A stretch of 64,000 nucleotides of DNA from Elainella saxicola E1 (GTDB lineage: Bacteria; Cyanobacteriota; Cyanobacteriia; Elainellales; Elainellaceae), in assembly GCA_002796835.1 (NCBI GenBank), contig LUGL01000037.1, positions 79,339 to 143,338 of the forward strand. The letters are read 5' to 3'. Under the pieces are notes generated by a model. That model was not told where the DNA came from. It did no database searches and saw nothing but the letters and a program-made list of their open reading frames with translations. The position numbers and the translations under genes are program-made. Of the stretch, positions 35,753-45,432 are shown one piece after another (the stretch's first letter is position 1; the number at the start of each line of letters is the position of its first letter).

Positions 35753-37906
35753 TTATTCCATAGGCTGAATAATACCCTGAAATCCATTGCGACTTAACAT
35801 CTCAACTGCCTCTTCAGCATTATCCCGGCTGCTAAACGCGCCGATTTGCATCACCGATCGCCCATCCACAACAGTTACAAACGCTTCAGGCACGATCGAT
35901 TGAACGCTCGCTTGAGTTTGCTCATCCTCTGCAGCAACCACCACCCGATATTGCAGATTAACGGGACTGGCAAACAATGAGGCATTGGTTGAGTTGGCAA
36001 TCCTAATTCGCTCCACGCCGCTTGTATTGCCTAATGGAGCCTCTGCAGCAGGAACCGGCAAGATGCGAGTATTGGCATTCGCAGCAGCACTCGACCCATT
36101 TGACTTTGCAGCACTCGGCTGGGCTGGCGGCGGTACGGGAATATTGATCGGCGTTCCTCCTAAGGTGGGCGCAATTGAGCTGGCCGGAAAAGACTGACGA
36201 GGCAAGCTAGCAGCCGCAGTAACCACGACATCAGTGAGCGGCGGTGAATTCACGCTTACAGGCGTTGACCCAGTGGCTGAATGATCAGGCCGATTGGGAG
36301 GTGGCACCGAAATTTCGATCGCCCTAGCCATCTGAGTTGCAGAATTTGGGCGTGGAGCGGCGGCAGGACGCAGCAGGGCAGTCGTTGAGGTTTGACGAGC
36401 AGCAGCCGGACGTTCAGGTGGCGGCACATTAATTTCAACCGGAGCCGGAGCCGTTTGCCTCGACGCTGTTCTGACTGACGAGACCTCTGGAGCTGGGACA
36501 GGAATTTCGATCGGCGATCGAGCCGCAGCCAATTTCACTTCAGTCGGGGCCGTTCTTGCTGGTGCTGTTCTCGCTGGCACTGTTCCCGCTGGTACTGTGC
36601 TTGCTGGCACTGTTCTCAGCGTCGGCGGCAGACTCGAAATCAATGTGGCAGATGGAGCCGTCTGAATCGTAGAAGCAACAGCTGGGCGAGGCGTCGCAGG
36701 AACTTGTGCCGCAGCATTGGTCGATCGGCCTAGAGTAGCAACTGAAACCGTTTGATTGAGAGGTAAGTGATTTGCCACAGAAGCTACGGTGGTCACTTCC
36801 ATCAGCGGCGCACGACCCGTTAAATCCACCTTGCCCGCTACTTGAGTGTTTGCGAGTTGATTCCCATAGGCTGGCAGCGTTTGACTGGTCGCCAGCGCAT
36901 CAATATCATGCTGTCGATTATTCAAGAAAGTATTGTTGCCGGGATCCGCAACTGTTCCTAAGTTGGGCTGGGCCTGGGCAATCACCACCAATCCATTGCG
37001 ATCGCTGTCTTCGATCGTGTTGCTTCTGAGCACGGGCTGAGCGTTTCCCTGAATCACAATGCCATCGCGATTTTGGCTGATGCGGTTGCTGATGATCTGA
37101 GGAGCTGATTCTTCGCTAATCACCAATCCAGACCCAGTGCGTTGAAAGATGTTGTTTTGCACTGCAGGACGAGCGTCGCCAGCAACGGTTAACCCACTGG
37201 TGCGATTCAACATAAACAGGTTGCTTTCAACGATCGGAGCGCTGCTGCCTGCTGCCACTAGGCCCGTTTGACTGCTGCCCGTAAAAGTGTTGCTGCGCAC
37301 GGTTGGATTGCCAGCTTCAACCCAAAGCCCATATCCACGCACGGTTGAATTCGTAATGGTAACTCCCAGCAGCACTGCTTGACTGGCACCAATTAACGTC
37401 GCATTCTGGCGACCCAAGCTTGGACTGGTATAGGAACCGCCGCCCCGAATCACAACATCGCTGCCCAGCTCATCGGGATTGCCCTGCACTGTGACGCCAG
37501 ACTTTAGAACGATCGGAAAAACCTCACCCGTATCTGTACTGTAAGTACCACTCGCCAACTGAATGACCGTATTCGCCTGGGCTTTTTCTAAAGCATGGGT
37601 TAAGGTGCGGAAGGGAGCTTGCTCGCTGCCATTCCCATTTGCATCATTCCCCGTTTGCGGATTTACCCAAAGCATGGTTTGTTGCGCAGGCAAACTATTG
37701 CGACGCGGCAACCTTGGCGACGGCAACGGATTACTCGCAGATTCTGCCTTGGCCACAAAATTACGACTACTAAAGAGAACGATCGCAAATACGCTCATCC
37801 CCGTTGCCAACAGAAAAAGACGATTTCTCCAAGCTGAGGTTTTCCCAACTAAAGCAAAGGGAGCAGTAGATCCAGCATCACGATCGTGAGGAGGGCAGAG
37901 CAGCAT
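35753..37906 (-). CDS. DUF1565/right-handed beta-helix envelope protein with C-terminal SPOR-like domain
   Basis: 717 aa from the ATG at 37906, with AGGAG nine bases upstream. A short cytoplasmic start precedes one membrane helix ('RLFLLATGMSVFAIVLFSS'). Then 'WVNPQTGNDANGNGSEQAPF' opens a DUF1565/pectate-lyase-like beta-helix (about 75-330) with repeated 'NPTVRSNTF', 'APIVESNLF', 'RPAVQNNIF', 'APQIISNRI', 'QPVLRSNTI' rungs. A long Pro/Ala/Thr linker (330-640) contains repeated 'EI(S/P)VPPPxRP' motifs. The C-terminus ('VMQIGAFSSRDNAEEAVEML') is SPOR-like, which binds denuded peptidoglycan. It is probably a periplasmic, wall-bound protein. Function unknown. Confidence 0.82.
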   Translation of the reverse strand: MLLCPPHDRDAGSTAPFALVGKTSAWRNRLFLLATGMSVFAIVLFSSRNFVAKAESASNPLPSPRLPRRNSLPAQQTMLWVNPQTGNDANGNGSEQAPFRTLTHALEKAQANTVIQLASGTYSTDTGEVFPIVLKSGVTVQGNPDELGSDVVIRGGGSYTSPSLGRQNATLIGASQAVLLGVTITNSTVRGYGLWVEAGNPTVRSNTFTGSSQTGLVAAGSSAPIVESNLFMLNRTSGLTVAGDARPAVQNNIFQRTGSGLVISEESAPQIISNRISQNRDGIVIQGNAQPVLRSNTIEDSDRNGLVVIAQAQPNLGTVADPGNNTFLNNRQHDIDALATSQTLPAYGNQLANTQVAGKVDLTGRAPLMEVTTVASVANHLPLNQTVSVATLGRSTNAAAQVPATPRPAVASTIQTAPSATLISSLPPTLRTVPASTVPAGTVPARTAPARTAPTEVKLAAARSPIEIPVPAPEVSSVRTASRQTAPAPVEINVPPPERPAAARQTSTTALLRPAAAPRPNSATQMARAIEISVPPPNRPDHSATGSTPVSVNSPPLTDVVVTAAASLPRQSFPASSIAPTLGGTPINIPVPPPAQPSAAKSNGSSAAANANTRILPVPAAEAPLGNTSGVERIRIANSTNASLFASPVNLQYRVVVAAEDEQTQASVQSIVPEAFVTVVDGRSVMQIGAFSSRDNAEEAVEMLSRNGFQGIIQPME

Positions 37907-38017
37907 GAACAATTCTCCTGACCTGGAAAGAACGGGCGGCGAACCAATCTCAAGTCGCTGAACGGAAGCTTGCCGCAGTGACGATCTTGGAACCTTATGC
38001 TTAAACCCACTATCTAC

Positions 38018-38052
38018 AGAGCAAAAGGCTAGCTTTTATCGTTTTTTGCTCT
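38018..38052. repeat. 9-bp inverted repeat in the thiE upstream region
   Basis: AGAGCAAAA (38018-38026) and TTTTGCTCT (38044-38052) form a perfect palindromic pair with a 17-base gap. It sits between divergent genes, about 140 bases before thiE, so it is not an ordinary gene-end terminator. It could be an operator, a leader hairpin or a terminator of a short transcript. Confidence 0.5.
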
Positions 38053-38195
38053 ACTGATAGCGTGGTTTACTAAAACGGAATGACTAAATTTTGCCTGATT
38101 TTTCTCTGATGGGAACAAGTCGGGCTAAATTTTTTAGAGTCCGTTGTTCAGGATTTCACGTTCAAGCGCCCGTAACTTAGCATGGGAAGAAAAGC

Positions 38196-39344
38196 ATGGG
38201 AAAACATACACTCGACCGATCGCGCAAGTCGGCCTCTAAAATGAACGAACCCATTTCACCTCGCTCCAATGATGTGGCCCATGCCGCCATTGAGCCAGGA
38301 AAAACCACGATTTATCGGATTCTGGACGCCAATCTCGATCGGGCCAGAGAAGGGTTACGCATCATCGAAGAATGGTGCCGTTTTGGTTTGAACCATGCAA
38401 CCTATACCGATCTTTGCAAGCAGCTCCGGCAAGAATTGGGGCAGTGGCACAGCGATGAAATTCGGGCTGCCAGAGACACGCCTAATGATCCAGGCACCGC
38501 GTTGACCCATCCACGTGAACAAGAACGCCATAATATCACCGAAGTGCTGCGCAGCAACTTCTGTCGCGTCCAGGAAGCCCTGCGGGTGTTGGAAGAATAT
38601 GGCAAACTGCATTCCGTGCAGATGGGGGAAGCCTGCAAACAGATGCGCTACCAGGTTTACAGCTTAGAAAGTGAACTAATGGGGTCACAGCAGCATCAAA
38701 AACTGAAGCAGTCCTTGCTCTACCTGGTCACTTCACCGATCGACAATCTGTTTGCCGTTGTGGAAGCAGCGCTAGAAGGCGGCCTAACCCTAGTACAGTA
38801 TCGCGACAAAACCAGCGATGATGTCACCCGCCTACGCCAAGCCGAAAAACTGAAGCAGCTCTGCCATCGCTATCATGCACTGCTGATTCTGAACGATCGC
38901 GTTGATTTAGCCGTAGCAGTTGACGCCGATGGCGTGCATTTGGGCCAGGAAGATGTGCCGATCGCCTTTGCCAGACAATTGCTGGGATCACAGAAAATCA
39001 TTGGCCGATCAACCAAAAAGCCAGAAGAAATGCAGCGAGCCATTCAGGAAGGAGCCGATTACATTGGCGTCGGTCCTGTTCACGAAACTCCTACCAAAGC
39101 CGGTCGGGCTGCCGCTGGGCTGGACTATGTGCGCTATGCCGCTCAACATGCCACGATTCCCTGGTTTGCAATTGGCGGCATCAATGCTGAGAACCTGGCG
39201 GATGTACTATCGAACGGAGCAGAGCGAGTCGCCGTGGTTCGTGCGATCATGGAAGCAGAACAGCCGACGCTGATGACGCAATTTTTTGTGTCGCAAATGA
39301 ACCGCATCCAAACAATTCGATCGACCAGCAGCAGAGAAACCTAA
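38196..39344 (+). CDS. thiE: Thiamine-phosphate synthase with N-terminal extension domain
   Basis: 382 aa, about 170 longer than E. coli ThiE. Residues 165-370 are the ThiE TIM barrel: 'LYLVTSPIDNLFAVVEAALE', 'LVQYRDKT', 'LLILNDRVDLAVAVDADGVH', 'LGQEDVPIA', 'IIGRSTKKPEE', 'YIGVGPVHETPTKAGRAAAG' and 'WFAIGGINAEN'. It couples HMP-PP and thiazole phosphate to thiamine phosphate. Residues 30-160 form the cyanobacteria-type N-terminal domain ('YRILDANLDRAREGLRIIEE', 'RNFCRVQEALRVLEEYGKL'-like). No thiamine riboswitch is visible upstream. thiS follows with no gap. Confidence 0.93.
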   Translation: MGKHTLDRSRKSASKMNEPISPRSNDVAHAAIEPGKTTIYRILDANLDRAREGLRIIEEWCRFGLNHATYTDLCKQLRQELGQWHSDEIRAARDTPNDPGTALTHPREQERHNITEVLRSNFCRVQEALRVLEEYGKLHSVQMGEACKQMRYQVYSLESELMGSQQHQKLKQSLLYLVTSPIDNLFAVVEAALEGGLTLVQYRDKTSDDVTRLRQAEKLKQLCHRYHALLILNDRVDLAVAVDADGVHLGQEDVPIAFARQLLGSQKIIGRSTKKPEEMQRAIQEGADYIGVGPVHETPTKAGRAAAGLDYVRYAAQHATIPWFAIGGINAENLADVLSNGAERVAVVRAIMEAEQPTLMTQFFVSQMNRIQTIRSTSSRET

Positions 39345-39581
39345 ATGGGGGACAACGTGACAGGACCAGTGGCCGAAGAGCTAACCGTGCATGTGAATGG
39401 GGAATTACGGCAGTGTCAGGCTCAAACTGCTTTGCCAGATTTTTTGCAGCAGCTCGGCATGAATCCCCGACTGGTAGCTGTGGAATATAACGGCGAAATT
39501 TTGCACCGTCAATTTTGGCCCACAACCCAAATCCAACAGGGCGATCGCCTCGAAATTGTCACGATCGTGGGGGGTGGTTGA
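39345..39581 (+). CDS. thiS: Sulfur carrier protein ThiS
   Basis: 78-aa ubiquitin-like carrier for thiazole sulfur. 'VHVNGELRQCQAQTALPDFL', 'LGMNPRLVAVEYNGEI', 'GDRLEIVTIVGGG' are typical. The chain ends in Gly-Gly-Gly; the terminal Gly-Gly is needed for adenylation and thiocarboxylate formation. The ATG directly abuts the thiE stop, so the pair is translationally linked. Confidence 0.93.
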   Translation: MGDNVTGPVAEELTVHVNGELRQCQAQTALPDFLQQLGMNPRLVAVEYNGEILHRQFWPTTQIQQGDRLEIVTIVGGG

Positions 39582-39625
39582 TCAGGCCGTTCAAGGCTTT
39601 GATCAAGGCTGCATCCTAGAGTGCG

Positions 39626-40171
39626 CTATCCTTCATGTCTTCGCACCAGCTCCACCGCATCTCGACCATCTAGATCCTGGAGGTAAACTTTAATTTTTTC
39701 TTCTTTAGACGTGGGAAGCGTTTTGCCCGTAAAGTCAGGGTGAATGGGCACTTCTCGATGGCCGCGATCGACCAAAACCGCCAGTCGAATCACTTCTGGT
39801 CTGCCATATTCGTTCACGGCATTCAGTGCTGCCCGAATCGTCCGGCCCTTAAAAATGACATCATCGACTAAGACAACGGTTTTATCTGACAAATCAAACG
39901 GAATATCGGTCTTTTCGGGCGTGCGCAGGTCAATCTGGTCCAGGTCATCTCGATAGAACGTAATATCTAGAGAACCAACTGGAATTTCAATCTGTTCAAA
40001 CACTTCAATTTGGCGCGCTAACATTTCTGCCAGGGGCACGCCGCGCGTATAAATCCCCAACAGCACCAGTTTCGACAGATCTCCTGACCGTTCTACAATC
40101 TGGGAAGCCATTCGGTTGAGGGTGCGGCGCAGCTCGTCAGCAGAGAGAATCTCAACGACTTCAGGGGGCAT
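39626..40171 (-). CDS. pyrR: PyrR bifunctional pyrimidine regulator / uracil phosphoribosyltransferase
   Basis: 181 aa. The PRPP-binding motif '[20 protein letters not shown]' and '[18 protein letters not shown]' identify PyrR. '[17 protein letters not shown]' forms the N-terminal phosphate loop. In Firmicutes it binds pyr mRNA; in cyanobacteria it may act mainly as an enzyme. No pyr biosynthetic gene or attenuator is near. Confidence 0.93.
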   Translation of the reverse strand: MPPEVVEILSADELRRTLNRMASQIVERSGDLSKLVLLGIYTRGVPLAEMLARQIEVFEQIEIPVGSLDITFYRDDLDQIDLRTPEKTDIPFDLSDKTVVLVDDVIFKGRTIRAALNAVNEYGRPEVIRLAVLVDRGHREVPIHPDFTGKTLPTSKEEKIKVYLQDLDGRDAVELVRRHEG

Positions 40172-40277
40172 ATTCTTAGGTAAGTGGTTTAAGACACATC
40201 GCTTGATTTTCTCCGTATTATCTCCTTGATGCTTCCCCCTTGCACTGCTCCCCGAAATTGATGACTAGTGATATGCA

Positions 40278-42740
40278 ATGAATCGAGCCAATGCCAGCCC
40301 TACTTCCCAACCTGACGGACTGACGGAATCGGAGGTGATCGCCCGCCGTGCTGCTGGTGAGGGCAATCTGACGAAACTGCAAACGAGCCGCTCTTATCAG
40401 CAAATCCTGCAGGAAAATCTCTTCACCGCAATCAACGCAATTTTCTTTGCCATCAGTTTAGTGATGTTTCGCCTGGGCCGCTTTAGTGACGGCATTTTGG
40501 TGGTTATCGTCATTTTTGGCGGCGTGCTGGTCAATATTTATCAAGAAATTTGGGCCAAGCAGCAGCTCGATCGCATTGCCTTATTGAACCGACCCAGGGT
40601 GACAGTTGTACGATCGGGCCAGGAACACCCGATCGATCCCAGTGAGATTGTCCGGGGCGATATTTTGCTGGCCTATCCCGGCGATCAAATTGTTGTGGAT
40701 GGTCAGGTCGTGGGCGAAGGTCGGATGGAAGTGGATGAATCTCTGCTGACTGGCGAATCCGATCTGATTCCCAAGCAGCTCGATGATTGTGTCTATTCTG
40801 GCAGCTTTTGCGTTAGCGGCATGGCCTGGTATGAGGCCCAAAAAGTGGGCAGCGAAACGGTTGCCTATAAGCTGATGGCAGGTGCAAGAGCTTTTCGCCG
40901 ATCGCTCACCCCGCTGCAAGTTGAAATCAATGTGGTAATCCGGATTTTTATGTTGCTGGCCTGTTTCCTCTGGACGCTGGTCGGCATCAGCTTTCTCAGC
41001 AGCAGCTATTCCGCCACAGAAATTGTGCAGCGCTTTGCCGTGATCGCCGGACTCGTGCCTGCGGGTCTGTTGCTTGCCATCACGCTGGCCTATGGGTTAG
41101 GAGCCGTGCGCATGGTGGGTCAGGATGTCTTAATTCAGCAGGCCAATGCAGTCGAGTCGCTCAGCAATGTGGATACACTCTGTTTAGATAAGACCGGAAC
41201 GCTGACCACCAATCAGATCACGCTGCAAGAAGTCTTTCCGATCGGTCTTTCTGAAACGGAACTGCGATCGCTGCTAGGAGACTTTGCGGTCAATCTCAGC
41301 ACAAGCAACCGCACCAGTGAGGCGATCGCCGCTGCCTGTCCGGGGCAAATGCGCCATCCCAAAGCCGAAGTGCCGTTTTCTTCAGCCCGCAAATGGAGTG
41401 CTGTTGCCTTTGATGAGACCGATCGTCAAGGGGTTTACATTCTCGGTGCGCCGGAAGTGTTGCTGACCACAACAGGTCTACTTAGTCCTGAAATGACCGA
41501 ATATATTCAATCCGGGGTGGAGCAGGGCTTGCGGGTCGTGCTGTTTGCTCAAAGTAACGATGTTGTAGCGTTGACGGGTGAGGTGTTGCAACTTCCTGCC
41601 GATCTTGTGCCGCTGGGAATTCTGCGATTTAGCGATCAGCTGCGTCCAGAAGCCTATGAAACCCTAGAAGGCTTTGCCAAAGCAGGAATTCGCGTCAAGA
41701 TTATCTCTGGTGATAATCCCCAAACCGTTGCAGCCCTAGCTAGACAAGCTGGACTCACATCCGAGATTCAGGTCGTCTCTGGCAGCCAGCTGGCCCAAAT
41801 GGATGAGGCCCAATTTGCCCAAACTGCGCAAGCCTGTACTGTCTTTGGCCGCATCACACCCGATCAGAAAGCAATGCTGGTTAAAACGCTGCGGCAGCAA
41901 GGATGCTATGTCGCCATGATCGGGGATGGCGTCAATGATGTACTGTCTCTCAAGCAGGCGAATTTGGCGATCGCCATGGAAAGCGGCAGCAAGGCAACCC
42001 GAGGAGTCGCTGACATTGTCTTGTTGAAAGATTCGTTCGGAGCCTTACCCCATGCCTTTCTAGAAGGCCAGCGGATCCGTAACGGCATCCAGGATGTCTT
42101 GAAGCTTTTCCTGATTCGCACCTTTTGTGTGACGCTGCTGATCTTTGCTACCGCGATCGTCACCGATAGCTTTCCGCTACAAAACAAACAAAGTGCGATC
42201 GTAGCCCTGATTGGCGTTGGCTTTCCCACCATGTGCATTCCCATCTGGGCTAAACCGGGTCTGCTGCCGCGCCGCAGTATGGTGCGATCGATGCTGCATT
42301 TCGTGATTCCGGCTACGCTGACGCTGACGTTAGTATCGCTACTGATCTATCTGTTTTATCTCGTCGTTGCCGTACTCGATTTGCCGCCCGGAGCCACCCT
42401 GGCAGAAGTTAATCATGCTATTCCGCGCAGTGCTTTAGTGGCTATTCTGGTGATGGGAGAGTTGCTGCTGATTCCTTTCCTTAAACCTCCTACGACTGCC
42501 TGGGTTGGTGGCGAACCACTCAGTGGTGATTGGCGTTATTCGATCGTTGCCTTTTTGCTGCTGTTGTTATACCTGCTGATTGTCAGTTTGCCGCCGCTAC
42601 GTCGCTTTTTTGAACTTTACCCGCTCGATCCGCTACATTACCTGTTCATTGGTCTGGTGGCGATCGAGTGGTGTTTCATTCTGCGATTTGTTTGGCGAAC
42701 CCGTTTCCTCGATCGGTTTTTAGGCGTGAATTTGCGTTAA
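40278..42740 (+). CDS. P-type cation-transporting ATPase (Exp7/YfgQ-like)
   Basis: 820-aa P-type ATPase. Actuator motif 'LLTGESDLIPK', phosphorylation site D304-K-T-G-T in 'LCLDKTGTLTTNQI', hinge 'MIGDGVNDVLSLKQANLAIAM' and eight to ten membrane helices (two near residues 50-80, two at 215-275, the rest from 610 on). There is no N-terminal heavy-metal domain and no CPx motif, so it is not a Cu/Zn exporter. The layout resembles the group typified by pneumococcal Exp7/CaxP, where calcium export is known for one member. The substrate here is not proven. Confidence 0.87.
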   Translation: MNRANASPTSQPDGLTESEVIARRAAGEGNLTKLQTSRSYQQILQENLFTAINAIFFAISLVMFRLGRFSDGILVVIVIFGGVLVNIYQEIWAKQQLDRIALLNRPRVTVVRSGQEHPIDPSEIVRGDILLAYPGDQIVVDGQVVGEGRMEVDESLLTGESDLIPKQLDDCVYSGSFCVSGMAWYEAQKVGSETVAYKLMAGARAFRRSLTPLQVEINVVIRIFMLLACFLWTLVGISFLSSSYSATEIVQRFAVIAGLVPAGLLLAITLAYGLGAVRMVGQDVLIQQANAVESLSNVDTLCLDKTGTLTTNQITLQEVFPIGLSETELRSLLGDFAVNLSTSNRTSEAIAAACPGQMRHPKAEVPFSSARKWSAVAFDETDRQGVYILGAPEVLLTTTGLLSPEMTEYIQSGVEQGLRVVLFAQSNDVVALTGEVLQLPADLVPLGILRFSDQLRPEAYETLEGFAKAGIRVKIISGDNPQTVAALARQAGLTSEIQVVSGSQLAQMDEAQFAQTAQACTVFGRITPDQKAMLVKTLRQQGCYVAMIGDGVNDVLSLKQANLAIAMESGSKATRGVADIVLLKDSFGALPHAFLEGQRIRNGIQDVLKLFLIRTFCVTLLIFATAIVTDSFPLQNKQSAIVALIGVGFPTMCIPIWAKPGLLPRRSMVRSMLHFVIPATLTLTLVSLLIYLFYLVVAVLDLPPGATLAEVNHAIPRSALVAILVMGELLLIPFLKPPTTAWVGGEPLSGDWRYSIVAFLLLLLYLLIVSLPPLRRFFELYPLDPLHYLFIGLVAIEWCFILRFVWRTRFLDRFLGVNLR

Positions 42741-42776
42741 GAAGAAGGCATAAATGAGTGCTGGACTGATGAAACT

Positions 42777-43619
42777 ATGCGTTTAGAAGCGGGTTGTCAA
42801 ATTTCTTTTGAAGCAGAGGCACCTACCCCAGTCATTTTGATGTTGCGGCCTCGGAGCGGAGATGCTCAATGGGTCATGCGCGAGACCTATTTGTTGACAC
42901 CTACTGTGCCTGTGGTGGAGTACACGGACGGCTATGGCAACCTCTGTCAGCGTTTGGTGGTGCCTCCTGGCAAGTTCCAGGTGCGATCGACCGCAGTCGT
43001 TGAAACCGCAGATACAATTGATGTCCAACCCGGAACTGCCTATGTCCCGGTGCAGAATTTGCCGGAGAACCTATTGCAGTTTCTGTTACCAAGCCGCTAT
43101 TGTCCTGCCGATCGGATGGGTCAATTAGCCCTGGAGATTGTGGGCGATCGAACCCCTGGATATGATCAGGTTGAAGCGATCCGTCATTGGATTCAGACTC
43201 AAATTAAATATGCTTACGGCAGCAGTGACGCTTCGACTTGGGCATTGGACACTGTTGAAACGCGAGTGGGTGTTTGCCGGGACTTTGCGCATCTGGGCAT
43301 CGCCCTTTGCCGCAGCCTCAACATTCCAGCTCGCATGGTCGTGGGTTATCTGTATGAGCTAGACCCCATGGATTTACATGCCTGGTTCGAAGCCTGTGTT
43401 GGCACCGATACAACCGGGGAATTTGGACGCTGGTACACCTTTGATGCCACCCAGGAACAACCGCGCGGTAACCGGATTGCGATCGCCTATGGACGAGATG
43501 CCGCAGATGTTGCCCTTGCCACCCAATTCGGACCAATGCAGCTCCTGAACATGCAGGTTTGGGTTAATGCCGCATCCACTGAGGTAACTGAATTGGGTAA
43601 GTTGGAAGAGAACCACTAA
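42777..43619 (+). CDS. Transglutaminase-like cysteine protease family protein
   Basis: 280 aa. An N-terminal beta-sandwich typical of bacterial transglutaminase-like proteins ('YLLTPTVPVVEYTDGYGNLC', 'VPPGKFQVRSTAVVETAD') precedes the catalytic core. The triad is visible: Cys167 in 'VGVCRDFAHLGIALCR', His in 'MDLHAWFEA' and Asp in 'WYTFDATQEQP'. No signal peptide, so it is cytoplasmic. Members act as proteases or amidases. It starts 36 bases after the P-type ATPase gene and 26 bases before the next gene. Confidence 0.87.
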   Translation: MRLEAGCQISFEAEAPTPVILMLRPRSGDAQWVMRETYLLTPTVPVVEYTDGYGNLCQRLVVPPGKFQVRSTAVVETADTIDVQPGTAYVPVQNLPENLLQFLLPSRYCPADRMGQLALEIVGDRTPGYDQVEAIRHWIQTQIKYAYGSSDASTWALDTVETRVGVCRDFAHLGIALCRSLNIPARMVVGYLYELDPMDLHAWFEACVGTDTTGEFGRWYTFDATQEQPRGNRIAIAYGRDAADVALATQFGPMQLLNMQVWVNAASTEVTELGKLEENH

Positions 43620-43645
43620 AACTGGACAGCAAGTGAGACGAGCAG

Positions 43646-44311
43646 ATGGAAGAGTTTTCCGAGTCGCAGATTGAGTATCCGGTCAGCATTTTGGAAGGCA
43701 TCGCAATTACCGGAGGCGCTGTTTTACTCATTGCCACCGGACTTGTAGGGTTAGGGTTTAAAGCACTTGGGAATGCATTCAATCCAGAACGGGCTGAGGC
43801 GATCGCTCGCAGTTTGATGACTTACGACATCCCAGGCGGTTCCAGTGGTTTTTTTGGCACCAATATTGGGGGCGGCAAAATGGCAGTCGTGGCTAGCACT
43901 GCGACTATCCCTGCTAAAGGCACCCCATCCTCACCCAAAATCGAACTGTTTTTAGCACGCATGCCGATTACGGAAGACCCCAAGGTGGATAGCGGTGCAG
44001 ATAGCTCACCGGCAGCAGATGTACTCAACAATGAACTGTTCTCAGGGTTTTCGTTTTCCTATCCCGATCCAGCAGCGTTTCAGATCCAGAATGCGCGAAC
44101 CGAACAGAAACTCTTGTGTGATGCCTTTATCCCTGTGGAAATTCAGCAAGGCTTGCTGACTATGGCTGAAGGAGTTGCACCTCTCCCAGCCGTAAAATAT
44201 CAGGTGAACCGACCGATCGAAGCAAAACACGACGTGATTGTGATTTCTGCACTTGGCCCTGACGCAATCCCCCAAGCCAATCAGGTGTTCAAATCTTTAT
44301 CTTGCAAGTAG
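43646..44311 (+). CDS. Hypothetical single-pass membrane protein
   Basis: 221 aa; family not recognised. One membrane helix near the N-terminus ('ILEGIAITGGAVLLIATGLVG') is followed by a soluble region with 'MTYDIPGGSSGFFGTNIGGG', 'MAVVASTATIP', 'KIELFLARMP', then an acidic linker and a C-terminal 'FKSLSC'. The pattern 'IARSLMTYDIPGGSSG..GGGKMAVV' suggests a small alpha-beta domain. Close spacing to the transglutaminase gene suggests co-transcription. Confidence 0.6.
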   Translation: MEEFSESQIEYPVSILEGIAITGGAVLLIATGLVGLGFKALGNAFNPERAEAIARSLMTYDIPGGSSGFFGTNIGGGKMAVVASTATIPAKGTPSSPKIELFLARMPITEDPKVDSGADSSPAADVLNNELFSGFSFSYPDPAAFQIQNARTEQKLLCDAFIPVEIQQGLLTMAEGVAPLPAVKYQVNRPIEAKHDVIVISALGPDAIPQANQVFKSLSCK

Positions 44312-44396
44312 GATTTGGCAATTGGGACAAGCTGCCGATTATTTGTCAGTCGATGTCTGCCTTGCTTCTGTTTGGCAACGTTCGATTGAGGCCAAC

Positions 44397-44458
44397 GTTA
44401 ACCAGTCATAGTATTAACCAGTCATAGTATTAACCAGTCATAAGGTTAGCCAGTGATA
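44397..44458. repeat. 16-bp tandem repeat, about four copies
   Basis: The unit GTATTAACCAGTCATA is perfect at 44411-44426 and 44427-44442, truncated at 44397-44410 (GTTAACCAGTCATA) and degenerate at 44443-44458 (AGGTTAGCCAGTGATA). It lies between convergent genes. With this short spacerless unit it is not a CRISPR; it resembles cyanobacterial short tandem repeats. Confidence 0.85.
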
Positions 44459-44493
44459 GTGTCGCCTTTTCACACTTGTTGCTTAGCCTGGAA

Positions 44494-45432
44494 CTATCCA
44501 AGCTGTTCCATTGCCTGGACGACCTGCTGAGACACAAACGGCAACAGCATTTCATTTTGGCTTTGCGCTTTGCCTTCAGTAAACAAAACCAGGAGATAGG
44601 GCCGCAACCCAGGGATTTCGATATAGGCGGCATCGTGACGCACCTGACTCATCCACCCTGCCTTCGACCAGAGTTTTGCAGTTTGTGGCAGCCCTCCGCC
44701 TAAGAAACCCGTGACTTGGTTCTCAGGATTTGCGGCCAGCTCATCTGGGTGCAGGCTGCGCTGCATCAAGGCCATCATCGCTTGCGATCGCACCGATGAT
44801 ACGGCAATGCCCCCTATGATGCTATGCATAAGTCGAGCAGTCGCATTGGTGGTCAATTTATTGCGATTTTGGTACTGATCGCCCAGAAAAATCCTTTCTC
44901 GCCCATAAGCACCATCACACCATGTTTTCTGATTAATATTGATACTTTCCAATTCCACCCAGTTGAGCGATTGAAAATAGCGATTGACGATGTTGCGCTG
45001 ATACTGCCAGGTTTCGCTCGGTCCAGGTGGCAACTCCGGTCCACTCGTTGTGCCGCTCAGCACATCTACGATCAAGCTGGTCGCATCATTGCTGGAATCG
45101 ACAATCATGTCGCGAATAGCACGATCGAGTTCGGCAGAAGGGGTCACCATGCCCTTTTCTAGCCACTCCTGCACTGCCACCAGATAAAACAGCTTCACCA
45201 CGCTGGCTGGATAAATGGGTTCGACGCCCCGGTAGGCAAAGCCGCGCATCGAATAGCGCCAGAACTCGTCGGAGGTCAAGGCACCGCCGGTGTTAACCGG
45301 AACTGGCTCATCATAAACAACCCAGGTCATCGCGATTTGATTTTGCGCCAATCCCGGAAACTTGGCCCAAACTGCTTCTAGAATTCGGTCGCCCCATTGA
45401 TCCAGCGATTCATCGCGATGAAAAAAAAGCAT
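44494..45432 (-). CDS. Class A beta-lactamase-like serine hydrolase
   Basis: 312 aa. The serine-hydrolase motifs are S77-V-V-K80 in 'IYPASVVKLFYLVAVQEW', 'DSSNDATSL' at the SDN position, and 'KAGW' in place of KTG. No signal peptide is seen, so a cytoplasmic or non-classical location is likely, unlike secreted beta-lactamases. The class-A fold also serves for esterases and peptidases; resistance should not be assumed. Confidence 0.82.
   Translation of the reverse strand: MLFFHRDESLDQWGDRILEAVWAKFPGLAQNQIAMTWVVYDEPVPVNTGGALTSDEFWRYSMRGFAYRGVEPIYPASVVKLFYLVAVQEWLEKGMVTPSAELDRAIRDMIVDSSNDATSLIVDVLSGTTSGPELPPGPSETWQYQRNIVNRYFQSLNWVELESININQKTWCDGAYGRERIFLGDQYQNRNKLTTNATARLMHSIIGGIAVSSVRSQAMMALMQRSLHPDELAANPENQVTGFLGGGLPQTAKLWSKAGWMSQVRHDAAYIEIPGLRPYLLVLFTEGKAQSQNEMLLPFVSQQVVQAMEQLG

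Noticed and set aside
37913-38195. Thiamine (TPP) riboswitch upstream of thiE
   Set aside because: The conserved CTGAGA and ACCTGA segments were not found in order; only a simple inverted repeat is present.
44397-44458. CRISPR array
   Set aside because: Repeats are 16 bp with no spacers and no cas genes nearby; it is a simple tandem repeat.
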